DNA of 64,000 nucleotides, from NCBI RefSeq assembly GCF_011927955.1, contig NZ_JAATJN010000001.1, positions 2,914,001 to 2,978,000 of the forward strand, given 5' to 3'. The notes beneath the pieces were generated by a model. It saw nothing but the letters and a program-made list of their open reading frames with translations. It was not told the origin of the DNA and made no database searches. Below are positions 54,353 through 63,260 of this stretch, one piece after another; within the stretch, counting starts at the first letter, position 1; each line of letters opens with the position of its first letter. A program made the position numbers and the translations under genes. Source of the DNA: Brevibacterium marinum (GTDB taxonomy: Bacteria; Actinomycetota; Actinomycetes; Actinomycetales; Brevibacteriaceae).

Positions 54353-56075
54353 CAGTCGACTCCTTCAGCGTGGTCTGTCCTGTCAGACTCGTGGTTCGTC
54401 CTGTCAGACTCGTGGTCTGTCCTGTCAGACTAACCGATGACCCGCCAGCGACGGGCACGACTTCGCGTTTCGCGGGCTCGTTCTTCAGCGTCTGTGCCAA
54501 GGCCGTGTTGGGCAGGAAGCACAGGAAGATGAACCCGAGGACGACAAGAGGTGCGACCCAGAGGTACAAGGGAACCAAAGCGTCGTTGTAGGAGGTGATG
54601 ATGAGGGTGTGCAGAGGCTCGGGCATCTCGGAGACGACCTGCGGTGTCAGTCCGGTCGCGGACACCTCGGGCAGCTGATGTGAAGGAGCGGCCTTGGCCA
54701 GCTCGCCCATCCCGTCCTTGATGTTGTCGAGGAGCCGCTGTGTGAAGACGGACCCGATGAAGGCCATACCCAGGGTCGCACCGACCTGACGGAAGTAGTT
54801 GTTCGATGCCGTGGCTGTTCCGACCATGGCCACGGGGAAGGCGTTCTGGACGACGAGGACGAGGGTCTGCATGCTCAGTCCCAGTCCGAGCCCCAGCATG
54901 GCCAAGCACCCCATGGTCTCCCACGCGGAGCTCTCGGCCCTGAGCTGCGAGAGCAGAACCAGTGAGGCGGCGATGATCAGCACGCCGATGAGTGGGTATT
55001 TCTTGTACTTGCCGGTGCGCGAGACGACGAAGCCGATGAGCGTCGAGGAGATGAGCATGGTGCCCATCATCGGAACCATCATCAGTCCCGCCACTGTGGC
55101 GTCGATGCCGTGGACCATCTGCAGATATGTGGGCATGTAGGAGAGGACGCCGAACATTCCGACGCCGATGAATAGGCCGGCAACGGTGCACAGCAGGAAG
55201 TCGCGGTTCTTGAACAGGTACATCGGAATGACCGGTTCGCTGACATTGAGCTCAACGAGGATGAAGCCGGCGATCGCCAGGGCGCCGATGACGATGAGGC
55301 CGTTGATCTGCCATGAGCCCCAATCGTAGTCGTGCCCTCCCCACGCGGAGACGAGGACGATGCAGGAAGTGACGACCGAGACCAGCGCCATTCCTCCGAC
55401 GTCGATCTTCGGCCGTCTTGCGCTGGAGTGCTTGGGCACTTTGAGGAATATGGCTGCGGCGATGAGGGCGATGATGCCGAGGGGAAAGTTGATGGCGAAG
55501 GCCCAGCGCCAACCGGGTCCCTCTGTCAGCCAGCCGCCGATCAGCGGCCCGGCTACCGAGGACACCGCGAAGGCGGAGCCCATGATGCCCATGTACTTCC
55601 CACGTTCGCGGGCCGGGACCACGGAGGCGATGATGGACTGGGACAGGATCATCATGCCGCCACCGCCGATGCCCTGGAGCACACGGCCGAAGATGAGCAT
55701 GGACATATCGTTCGCGATGAGCGCGAAGACCGACCCCGCCAGGAAGCAGCAGATCGCGAACATGAAGAGCGGTTTGCGGCCGAACAGGTCGCCCACCTTG
55801 CCGTAGATGGGCATCATGATCGTCGAGGCGAGCATGAACGCTGTGGACACCCACAGCATCTGGTCGACGCCGTCGAGTTCACCGACGATCGTCGGCAGGG
55901 CGGTCGCCAGCACGGTCTGGTTGAGGGAGAACATGAACATGGCGATCATCAGGCCCACGAAGAGCAGGATGATCGCCGATGTCTTCATCGCCTCGGCGTC
56001 GGTGTCGTCATCTGCGGTTCGGGTCATTTCTCCGGTCCTCAGCCCTTGGTCGCTTCTCATCACAGCCTTTGTCAT
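54294..56075 (-). CDS. DHA2-type MFS multidrug efflux transporter
   Basis: 593 aa from the ATG at 56075, which overlaps the TetR gene's stop by 4 bp (ATGA). About 14 membrane helices are readable (IILLFVGLMIAMFMFSLNQT first). Motif A is MPIYGKVGDLFGRKP, and the GP-rich motif C region is VSSVAGPLIGGWLTEGPGWR. This is the proton-driven drug efflux class. The C-terminus is odd: a three-fold 7-residue repeat (SLTGQTT type) and a charged tail, encoded over the start of the next gene. Confidence 0.9.
   Translation of the reverse strand: MTKAVMRSDQGLRTGEMTRTADDDTDAEAMKTSAIILLFVGLMIAMFMFSLNQTVLATALPTIVGELDGVDQMLWVSTAFMLASTIMMPIYGKVGDLFGRKPLFMFAICCFLAGSVFALIANDMSMLIFGRVLQGIGGGGMMILSQSIIASVVPARERGKYMGIMGSAFAVSSVAGPLIGGWLTEGPGWRWAFAINFPLGIIALIAAAIFLKVPKHSSARRPKIDVGGMALVSVVTSCIVLVSAWGGHDYDWGSWQINGLIVIGALAIAGFILVELNVSEPVIPMYLFKNRDFLLCTVAGLFIGVGMFGVLSYMPTYLQMVHGIDATVAGLMMVPMMGTMLISSTLIGFVVSRTGKYKKYPLIGVLIIAASLVLLSQLRAESSAWETMGCLAMLGLGLGLSMQTLVLVVQNAFPVAMVGTATASNNYFRQVGATLGMAFIGSVFTQRLLDNIKDGMGELAKAAPSHQLPEVSATGLTPQVVSEMPEPLHTLIITSYNDALVPLYLWVAPLVVLGFIFLCFLPNTALAQTLKNEPAKREVVPVAGGSSVSLTGQTTSLTGRTTSLTGQTTLKESTDDGTDIAQRPRDGDSRPAG
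54370..54432. repeat. Three tandem 21-bp repeats inside the MFS gene
   Basis: Units at 54370-54390, 54391-54411 and 54412-54432 differ at only a few bases (consensus GTGGTCTGTCCTGTCAGACT plus C). Each encodes seven residues (SLTGQTT/SLTGRTT), so loss or gain of a unit keeps the MFS frame. The block begins 18 bases upstream of the dehydrogenase start codon. Confidence 0.9.
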
Positions 56076-56710
56076 AGTCGGTTCAGAACCTTGAGGAAGA
56101 GCCCCAGCGATTCTTCGTAGATTTCCTTCGTGCCGCCCTTTTCGTCTACGAGCTCGGGCGATCTCTTGACCGTCTGACCCGCGTGGTTGAGAGGCACTCT
56201 GCACAGTTGCGTGAGCATCCGGGCGCTGCGCCAGGCGGATTCCTCGGTGGAGAACTCCTGACCCAGAAAACGCAGGCGGGCGAGCACATGCTCGGCCACG
56301 AGCTCCTCCAGGGCCTCGGCCCGGTCGAAGCGCTTGCTGACCAGCTCCGGGTAGAGGGCGAAGAGCTTCCTCCGCCTCGCCGGCATATCGGGATCGACCG
56401 ATCCCATCAGCAGCGCTTCGCGGACGAACCGGGACGTGTCCGCAGCCAACTCCTCGATTCCCGAGTCCGCGTGGACATAGGCCTCGATGACGTGCTCATC
56501 GATATTGGACTCGTCGAGTCCGACGATGGCGTCCTCCTTCGTCGCGTAGTAGTTGAAGAAGGTTCGCGTAGAGACGCCCACGTCCGCGGCGATGTTCGCT
56601 ACGGTGGCGCATTCGAGGCCGTCGTCGAGGACCCTCGTGATCGCTGCCTCATGCAGCGCATGTCGTGTCAGACGCGCTTTTTTGGAGCGGAGGGATTCGC
56701 TTTCGGCCAT
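56072..56710 (-). CDS. TetR family transcriptional regulator
   Basis: 212 aa from the ATG at 56710 (MAESESLRSKKARL); an in-frame ATG at 56752 would add an unconserved Cys-containing tail. The HTH is ATVANIAADVGVSTRTFFNY, followed by YATKEDAIVG. The ligand-binding C-terminal half is divergent. It is first in the operon with the MFS pump, so it probably represses it. The candidate operator is the inverted repeat at 56719-56754. Confidence 0.92.
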   Translation of the reverse strand: MAESESLRSKKARLTRHALHEAAITRVLDDGLECATVANIAADVGVSTRTFFNYYATKEDAIVGLDESNIDEHVIEAYVHADSGIEELAADTSRFVREALLMGSVDPDMPARRRKLFALYPELVSKRFDRAEALEELVAEHVLARLRFLGQEFSTEESAWRSARMLTQLCRVPLNHAGQTVKRSPELVDEKGGTKEIYEESLGLFLKVLNRL

Positions 56711-56718
56711 GATGTCAG

Positions 56719-56754
56719 TTTTGCATCCCACGCAACTTTTCACCAACTGCAAAA
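56719..56754. promoter_or_regulatory. Candidate TetR operator upstream of the efflux operon
   Basis: TTTTGCA (56719-56725) and TGCAAAA (56748-56754) are inverted over a 22-base spacer, and further TTGCA/TGCA elements follow. The AT-rich block sits between dnaG and the TetR start codon. Confidence 0.35.
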
Positions 56755-56799
56755 TTGCAATTGTGCACTATTTCACGTTCGGGGCCGAAGACCGGGCCG

Positions 56800-58851
56800 T
56801 CACATGAGCGTTTTCAGGCGTGCCCGATGCTGTTCGAGAACCTGCAGCTGGCCCAGCAGCGTCGTCTGTGCGTCGGTGTCTGCGGTGTCCTGACGCTGCA
56901 GCCGCGAATGGAGTTCCTTGGCGATACGTTCGAGGTCGTAGTCGAAGAGCCGGGCCACGATGCCCCGGGCGAATCCCTCCGCACCGTCCCCGTCCGCCAC
57001 CGGCAGCGGAGTCACAAGCAGCTGCGTGATATAGGGCCTGAGGTCCTCGGAGCCGGAGGCCAAGACGGCCTCTGCCCAGCGCGTGGCATCTGCTCCAGCG
57101 GCCTTCAGCCCGCCGGCGGCCTTGACCGCCGACTGGATCCGTCGGTACCCGGGATGTTCGAATGCCCGCGCCGACAGCGAATCGAAGAGTTTGGCATTGA
57201 CGAGCTCAGGATGTTGCAGTGCGACCATCAGGGCGCCCTTCTCCGTCTTGAGGCGCGCGGGACTGATCGGTGCCGACAGGTTCGACACGTCGGGACGCTC
57301 GTCGTAGACGTATTCGAGAGCTCCGTCCTCGCCAGTGGGTCCTCCCCCTGTGTGCCCGGCCGGCTCGGCGACAGGCCCGGCCATCGGCTGCTGACCACGC
57401 GATCCCTGGTCGAACGCCGTCGGACCCTGCGGAACACCGGGTGGGCCCTGTTGACCCGGCGGGGTGCCGGGCGGGCCGTGTCGAGGTCCCGCCTGAGGCT
57501 GACGTCCCTGGTTGGGCTGCGACTTCCTCGGCCGTTTCCTGGCCGACCTGACCGCCGACTCGACTTCATCGATGTCGACGCCGATACGTCCGGCCACGAA
57601 CCGGTAATAGTGGCTGAGACTGTTCCTGTCGCGGATGTCGGCGAGCACCTCGGCGCTGGCCTTGACGGCGGAGATCCGGCCTTCTACGGAATCGAGGTCA
57701 TAGCGTGAGACCGCGGTGGTGATGACGAACTCGAAGAGCGGCTTGCGCCTCTCGATGAGCTCGCGCAGCGCACCATCCCCCTTCTGCATGCGCAGATCGC
57801 ACGGGTCGAGCCCCTCGGGTTCGACCGCCACAAACGTCTGCGCGGTGAACTCGCTCTCGAATTCGAATGCCCGCAATGCTGCGTTCTGCCCGGCGGCATC
57901 ACCGTCGAAGGTGAAGATCACCTGTCCCGTCGGGTCGTCGCCGAGGAGTCGGCGTACGATCTTGACGTGTTCGGGGCCGAAGGCCGTCCCGCAGGTCGCC
58001 ACCGCCTGAGTGACTCCGGCCAGATGTGCGGCCATGACGTCCGTGTAGCCTTCGACGATGACCACGCGCTTGGTCTTCGCAATGTCCCTCTTCGCGAGGT
58101 CCAGGCCGTAGAGGACCTGGTTCTTGTGGTAGAGGGCGGTTTCCGGAGTGTTGAGGTATTTCGGCCCCTGGTCGTCGTCGAACAGACGTCGGGCACCGAA
58201 GCCGATGGTCCGCGAGGTCATGTCCTTGATGGGCCAGACGACCCGACCACGGAATCTGTCGTAGATGCCGCGACCGCCTTCGCTGGCCAAGCCTCCGGCC
58301 AGGATCTCCTCTTCGCTGAACCCCGCCCGCTTCAACCGACTGGTCAGCGCGTCCCAGGACTTCGGTGCGAAGCCGAGGCCGAATCCACGGCTGGAGTCTG
58401 CCGGGAAGCCGCGGCCCTCGAGGAACTCGCGAGCGATCTGGCCCTGTTCCCCTTCGAGGGATTGGGTGAAGAAGTTCTGTGCGACTTCATGCATCTCCAA
58501 CAGTCGCTGCCGTCGGCTGGCCTGTTCGCGATCAGGTCCCTTGCCGTCCTCATAGCGCAGATGCATGCCGCTCCGACCCGCCAGAGACTCGACGGCTTCG
58601 ACGAAGCTGAGCTGCTCGATGTTCTGGAGGAAGGAGAAGACGTCGCCGGATTCCCCGCAACCGAAGCAGTGGTACATCCCCACCTGAGGTCGGACGGTGA
58701 ACGAGGGGGTCTTCTCATCGTGGAAGGGACACAGCCCCTTGAGTGAACCGATGCCGGCGGTTCTGAGTGTGACGAACTCGCCGACCACCTCGTCGATGCG
58801 GGTGCGGCTGCGAAGCTCGTCGATGTCCTCGCGTTTGATCAGTCCGGCCAT
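56800..58851 (-). CDS. dnaG: DNA primase
   Basis: 683 aa. The zinc-binding domain has CPFHDEKTPSFTV and CFGCGESGDVFSF (CHC2 type). The core Toprim has VVIVEGYTDVMAAHLAGV and FTFDGDAAGQNAAL. A Pro/Gly/Gln-rich linker (about 450-520) separates the C-terminal helicase-binding domain. DnaG makes RNA primers for replication. It follows dgt by 3 bases in the same direction. Confidence 0.95.
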   Translation of the reverse strand: MAGLIKREDIDELRSRTRIDEVVGEFVTLRTAGIGSLKGLCPFHDEKTPSFTVRPQVGMYHCFGCGESGDVFSFLQNIEQLSFVEAVESLAGRSGMHLRYEDGKGPDREQASRRQRLLEMHEVAQNFFTQSLEGEQGQIAREFLEGRGFPADSSRGFGLGFAPKSWDALTSRLKRAGFSEEEILAGGLASEGGRGIYDRFRGRVVWPIKDMTSRTIGFGARRLFDDDQGPKYLNTPETALYHKNQVLYGLDLAKRDIAKTKRVVIVEGYTDVMAAHLAGVTQAVATCGTAFGPEHVKIVRRLLGDDPTGQVIFTFDGDAAGQNAALRAFEFESEFTAQTFVAVEPEGLDPCDLRMQKGDGALRELIERRKPLFEFVITTAVSRYDLDSVEGRISAVKASAEVLADIRDRNSLSHYYRFVAGRIGVDIDEVESAVRSARKRPRKSQPNQGRQPQAGPRHGPPGTPPGQQGPPGVPQGPTAFDQGSRGQQPMAGPVAEPAGHTGGGPTGEDGALEYVYDERPDVSNLSAPISPARLKTEKGALMVALQHPELVNAKLFDSLSARAFEHPGYRRIQSAVKAAGGLKAAGADATRWAEAVLASGSEDLRPYITQLLVTPLPVADGDGAEGFARGIVARLFDYDLERIAKELHSRLQRQDTADTDAQTTLLGQLQVLEQHRARLKTLM

Positions 58852-58854
58852 GGT

Positions 58855-60168
58855 CTAGAGACGATCCTCCGCTCCTGCTTTGAGCTGGTGATAGAGGGCC
58901 CAGGCCGAATGGTCGGTCAGAGAGGCGATCTGGTCGACGATGACGCGCAGCCTGGCCGCATCGTCGGCGGCGTCGAAGTAGTCCGCCCTGAACATCGGAT
59001 CGAGATCGGCCGGTGATTCGGAGAACCAATGGGCCAGTTCGGTGATGACGGCGGATTGGATGTCATGCAGACGCAGGCGGTCCTCGGCGACCATCACGGT
59101 CAGAGTCGCCATTCCTTTGAGGACGGCGACCTCGACGGCGGTCTGCTCCGGAACCACCAGGGATGCCGCATACCGGATCAGGGGCTCCCAGCCGTATTCC
59201 TCGCGGGTCTGGGCCTCGGCGGCGCCGACGAATCGCCCGATGAGCTGACTCGTCATATGCTTCAGCGTCGCTTGGGCCCGCCTGGATCCGTCATAGGTCT
59301 CCGCGGGCCAGTACGCCGCGCCCTGCAGCCGTGTCAGGGCGCTGTCCATCTCGTCATCACTCGTATTGGGCAGATACCACTTGCGGGTGATGTCGAAGAG
59401 GTCGCCGCGTGAGCGCTCATCAGCGAATTCCGACAGATGCAGGTGACCGCCGGCGATGGCGTCTTCGACGTCATGGACCGAGTAGGAGATGTCATCGGCG
59501 AGGTCCATCACCTGGGCCTCGATGCAACGAGTCCCGTTCTCGACGCCCTCGCGGTAGAAGTCGAAGACTCCCGTGTCGTCATCGTAGACGCCGAACTTCC
59601 GGACGACGGAACCATGCCGACCGAGTGCTGCCTCGTTCCGCGTCCACGGGTATTTGGTCAGGGCATCGAGACTGGCCCGAGTCAGGTTGAGCCCGGCAGG
59701 CCGGCCGTCGGCGGCGATCACCTTCGGTTCGATCCTCGTGACCAGACGCAGCGTCTGCGCATTGCCCTCGAAGCCGCCGATGTCCGCGCACAGGGCATCG
59801 AGGATCGTCTCCCCGTGGTGGCCGAAGGGTGGGTGGCCGAGGTCGTGGCTCAGGCACGCGGTGTCGACGATGTCGGGGTCGCAGCCGAGGTAGCGGGCGA
59901 GCTCGCGTCCGACCTGGGCCACTTCGAGGGAGTGGGTGAGTCGGGTGCGGACGAAATCGTCGGTGCCCGGTGAAACGACTTGGGTCTTGGCGCCGAGCCG
60001 GCGCAGGCCGGCGGAGTGCAGAACCCGGGCACGGTCGCGTTGGAAGGCCGATCGACGCGGATTCTTCGCCGGTTCGCTCACCCACCGTTCTTCGTCTCTC
60101 GGCGAGTAGACCGCCACGGATCCCGAGCGCACCATGGCGGGTGGGTGAGAGTCGATTGGCATCGTCAT
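58855..60168 (-). CDS. dgt: Deoxyguanosinetriphosphate triphosphohydrolase-like HD protein
   Basis: 437 aa from the ATG at 60168, overlapping the dusB stop by 4 bp (ATGA); longer in-frame starts run into dusB. The HD motif is intact: RTRLTHSLEVAQVGREL and CLSHDLGHPPFGHHGE. The enzyme converts dNTPs to nucleoside plus triphosphate. The dusB-dgt-dnaG order is common in actinobacteria. Confidence 0.93.
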   Translation of the reverse strand: MTMPIDSHPPAMVRSGSVAVYSPRDEERWVSEPAKNPRRSAFQRDRARVLHSAGLRRLGAKTQVVSPGTDDFVRTRLTHSLEVAQVGRELARYLGCDPDIVDTACLSHDLGHPPFGHHGETILDALCADIGGFEGNAQTLRLVTRIEPKVIAADGRPAGLNLTRASLDALTKYPWTRNEAALGRHGSVVRKFGVYDDDTGVFDFYREGVENGTRCIEAQVMDLADDISYSVHDVEDAIAGGHLHLSEFADERSRGDLFDITRKWYLPNTSDDEMDSALTRLQGAAYWPAETYDGSRRAQATLKHMTSQLIGRFVGAAEAQTREEYGWEPLIRYAASLVVPEQTAVEVAVLKGMATLTVMVAEDRLRLHDIQSAVITELAHWFSESPADLDPMFRADYFDAADDAARLRVIVDQIASLTDHSAWALYHQLKAGAEDRL

Positions 60169-61355
60169 CCTCCCGAGATGTCGAGTTCCGCCTCGGAGAG
60201 CAGGGACTTCCCGCTGGCATCGAAGATGCGCGAGTCGAGCCACCCTTCGGGCAGATGCGGCTTCTTCGGGCGGGTGGTCCGTCCACGGGAGCCTTCCGCG
60301 GGACTACCAGGATACGGGGCGTCGTGGTCGAGTCGGCCGAGCAGGCCCTCGAGCTCCTCCAGCGAGGAGACCATCGCCAGCTGACTCCGCAGGTCTCCCC
60401 CCACTGGGTACCCCTTGAAGTACCAGGCGATGTGCTTGCGCAGGTCACGAACGCCGTAGAATTCGTCCTCATAGTATTCGGCGAGGTATTCGGCGTGCTT
60501 GTACACGGCACGGGCCACCTCGGCGAGGCCGGGACGGAAACGTTCGTCACTGCCGTTCAGCGCATTCGCGAGGTCGCCGAAGAGCCAGGGCCGCCCCTGG
60601 CATCCGCGGCCGATGACGACACCGTCGCATCCGGTCGTGCGCATCATCTCGAGCGCGTCCTCTGCCGCGAAGATGTCGCCGTTGCCCAGAACCGGGACAC
60701 TGTCGCCGAGGTGGTCCTTGAGTCGGGCGATGGCGTCCCAGTCCGCCTGCCCGGAGTACAGGTCCGCAGCGGAGCGACCGTGGAGGGCGACAGCGGCGAC
60801 TCCAGCATTGCGGGCCATCTCACCGGCATCGAGGAAGGTCTGATGGTCCTTGTCGATGCCCTTGCGCATCTTCACCGTCAGGGGAATGCCACCGCGGTCC
60901 GCCTCGTTCACCGCCGTGGTGACGATGGCCTCGAACAGGTCCTGCTTCCATGGCAGGGCGGAGCCGCCGCCCTTCCGAGTGACCTTGGGCACGGGGCAGC
61001 CGAAGTTGAGGTCGATGTGATCGGCACGGTCTTCTTCGACGATCATCCGCACGGCCTGCCCGACCGTCACCGGGTCGACACCGTAGAGCTGGACCGAACG
61101 CGGAGTCTCGAACGGCTCGTGTTGGATGATGCGCATGCTCTTGGGGCTGCGCTCGACCAATGCCCGCGAAGTCACCATCTCCGTCACATAGAGACCGGCC
61201 CCGTATTCGCGGCACAGCCGCCGGAACGCGGTGTTGGTGATTCCGGCCATCGGCGCGAGCACCACCGGCGACGACAGCTCGATCGGGCCGATGCGCAGGG
61301 GCTCGACGGTGGCCGAGGAGACGGATTCTGGGGCAGGACTCATGACACTCACCAT
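60165..61355 (-). CDS. dusB: tRNA-dihydrouridine synthase (DusB type)
   Basis: 396 aa. The FMN TIM barrel shows LAPMAGITNTAFRRLCREYG near the start and the catalytic Cys in LNFGCPVPKV. The later GNGDIFAAEDALEMMRTTGC and IGRGCQGRPWLFGDL bind FMN. DusB reduces uridines in the tRNA D loop with NADPH. A second ATG four codons in (61343) is an alternative start. Confidence 0.93.
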   Translation of the reverse strand: MVSVMSPAPESVSSATVEPLRIGPIELSSPVVLAPMAGITNTAFRRLCREYGAGLYVTEMVTSRALVERSPKSMRIIQHEPFETPRSVQLYGVDPVTVGQAVRMIVEEDRADHIDLNFGCPVPKVTRKGGGSALPWKQDLFEAIVTTAVNEADRGGIPLTVKMRKGIDKDHQTFLDAGEMARNAGVAAVALHGRSAADLYSGQADWDAIARLKDHLGDSVPVLGNGDIFAAEDALEMMRTTGCDGVVIGRGCQGRPWLFGDLANALNGSDERFRPGLAEVARAVYKHAEYLAEYYEDEFYGVRDLRKHIAWYFKGYPVGGDLRSQLAMVSSLEELEGLLGRLDHDAPYPGSPAEGSRGRTTRPKKPHLPEGWLDSRIFDASGKSLLSEAELDISGG

Positions 61356-61412
61356 GCCATTGTCCCCGACCCGTCAAATGATGGAGCATCTGCACGAGCA
61401 GACGCTGCCCTG

Positions 61413-63065
61413 TCACGGTTGCGCATGTGATCCCTCCATCTCGCTGCCTTCTCTATCCATATCAACCCGTTCCGGGACCAGAAATTCCCGGATGCCCCAT
61501 TCGACGTCGAGTCGCAGCTCTCGTGCGAGACGATCATCGTGGGTGACCACGATCATCGCGCCGCCGAATCCGTCGAGGGCGGTCACCAGGGCCCTCAGCG
61601 AGGGCAGGTCGAGGTTGTTGCCCGGTTCGTCGAGGACCAGAAGCTGCGGTGCGGGATCCTGGAGCAGGGTCGCGGCCAGCGCCACGCGGAACCTCTCCCC
61701 TCCCGACAGGGTCGAACAGAGCTGATCGGTCCGTCCTGCCCGCAGCCCCATCGCGGCCAGCACCTCGTGGACACGGTGCGGGCCGAGATCAGGATTGCCC
61801 TCCCTGACAGCGGCCATGACGGTCAGCGCCGACGGCAGCCGGTACTGCTGGTCGAGGTAGCCGATCGGGACCGGGGTGTTGATCCGCAGACCGGGGAACA
61901 GCCCTTCGACCGGGGCCCCTGTATCGGCACGGCCTGTGAGAGCGGCCAGCAGCGTCGATTTCCCGGAGCCGTTGGCACCGGTCAGCCGGATCCGCTCGGG
62001 ACCGACGAGGGAACGCGGCAGCAGCAGAGGCGGCCCTTCGATGTCGAGGACCCTCTTGCCGGAGTGGACCACGGTCTCCGGCAGATCCAGGCGGATGCTC
62101 GAGTCCCTGCGCAGAGCGTCCTTGGCCGACTGCACCGACGACCGGGCTGCCGCTTCGTCCGCGGCCTTGTCGCCACGCCTCTTCGCAGCGCTCTTCTGGG
62201 CGAAGCCGGTCAGCCCGTTCATCACGATCTTCGGACGCCTCTTGTTCTCCTTGTCCTTGGCCGCCTTCCGCTCGGCCCGAGCCAGCTTCGTCTCGAGTTC
62301 GATGCGCTGCCGCTTCTCGATTGCCAGAGACTTCTTCGCGTCGACCACTCGGGCCAGCTTCGCCTCTTCCTCAGCGGCGACCATGGTCTCGTAGTCCTCG
62401 AAGTCGCCCCCGTAGACCTGCAGCCCGTCCGTCATCTCGACGATCGTCGTCACCGTCGCCAACAGCGCTCGGTCGTGGGAGATCACGAGCGTCGGCCCCC
62501 TTCTCTGCTCGAGCAGGGAGACCAGCCGGCCCCGCCCCGCCTCGTCGAGGTTGTTGCTGGGTTCGTCGAGGATCAGCCAGCGCTCGCCTGCCATCGCGGC
62601 ACGGGCAAGACCGATCCGCACGGCCTGCCCGCCCGAGAAGGTGCTCAACGGACGGTCCAGGGAGTTGGCGTCGAGTTTCAGATCGAGCTCGGCCAGAGTG
62701 CCGAGTGCCCGCTCCTCGATATCCCAGTCGTCACCGATGGCCTCGAAGTCGGCGGGCTCGGCGTCACCGGACAGAGCCTTGGCCAGAGCGGTTCGGACAG
62801 TGGTGATTCCCATCGCCGAGGCGACGCTGTCCTCGCTGTACGGCAGGAGCTGATCGATGTAGACGGCTGCTTCAGCGCCGGTGACGCTGCCCGCGGTCGG
62901 GCTGAGGGTGCCGGCGATGATTCTGGCGAGGGTGGACTTGCCCACCCCGTTCTCGCCGACGAGCCCGACGACAGCGGCAGGAATCGAGGCGCTGAGGTGA
63001 GTGAAGATCTCGGTGTCATCGCCGAGGCGGTATCCGAGATCGGAGATGGATATGGCGGCAGTCAT
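61413..63065 (-). CDS. ABC-F family ATPase (possible ribosome-protection type)
   Basis: 550 aa. It has two ABC domains and no membrane segments: Walker A GLVGENGVGKSTLARIIAG and signature LSTFSGGQAVRIGLARAAM with WLILDEPSNNLD; then LTGANGSGKSTLLAALTGRA and STLSGGERFRVALAATLL with LLVLDEPGNNLD. The basic interdomain linker (about 200-290) includes KDKENKRRPKIVMNGLTGFA and is long enough for the antibiotic-resistance ABC-F group; this is inference. GAGG lies 7 nt before the ATG. Its leader can fold so as to hide that site. Confidence 0.88.
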   Translation of the reverse strand: MTAAISISDLGYRLGDDTEIFTHLSASIPAAVVGLVGENGVGKSTLARIIAGTLSPTAGSVTGAEAAVYIDQLLPYSEDSVASAMGITTVRTALAKALSGDAEPADFEAIGDDWDIEERALGTLAELDLKLDANSLDRPLSTFSGGQAVRIGLARAAMAGERWLILDEPSNNLDEAGRGRLVSLLEQRRGPTLVISHDRALLATVTTIVEMTDGLQVYGGDFEDYETMVAAEEEAKLARVVDAKKSLAIEKRQRIELETKLARAERKAAKDKENKRRPKIVMNGLTGFAQKSAAKRRGDKAADEAAARSSVQSAKDALRRDSSIRLDLPETVVHSGKRVLDIEGPPLLLPRSLVGPERIRLTGANGSGKSTLLAALTGRADTGAPVEGLFPGLRINTPVPIGYLDQQYRLPSALTVMAAVREGNPDLGPHRVHEVLAAMGLRAGRTDQLCSTLSGGERFRVALAATLLQDPAPQLLVLDEPGNNLDLPSLRALVTALDGFGGAMIVVTHDDRLARELRLDVEWGIREFLVPERVDMDREGSEMEGSHAQP

Positions 63066-63132
63066 GTGATGACCTCATTTCGTGCACAGATGTGCGCTGC
63101 CGGTCCGTTTCACCCGCAAGTCGGAAATGAGG
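63066..63132 (-). promoter_or_regulatory. Putative translational attenuator in the ABC-F leader
   Basis: CCTCATTTC and GAAATGAGG form a perfect 9-bp inverted repeat (63073-63081 with 63124-63132). On the minus strand its 3' arm contains the gene's Shine-Dalgarno GAGG. A 12-codon reading frame lies in the loop, so the arrangement resembles translation-attenuated resistance genes. Confidence 0.45.
63075..63113 (-). CDS. Possible 12-residue leader peptide upstream of the ABC-F gene
   Basis: A GTG at 63113 opens MKRTGSAHLCTK and ends at TGA, which overlaps the Shine-Dalgarno (TGAGG). An in-frame TTG two codons earlier would give 14 residues. No convincing ribosome binding site precedes it, and it is in the same frame as the ABC-F gene, so coincidence cannot be excluded. 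Confidence 0.3.
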   Translation of the reverse strand: MKRTGSAHLCTK

Positions 63133-63260
63133 AGTTACTTCACGAAGCGACTGTCTTTCGCCGGGAATGTGTCGCGACAAGCATGCCGGAGGTCGACTGC
63201 CGTCGTCAAGGACACGACAAGACTCAGATAAACAGCCCGGATGCCACCCTCGGTGCCTCA

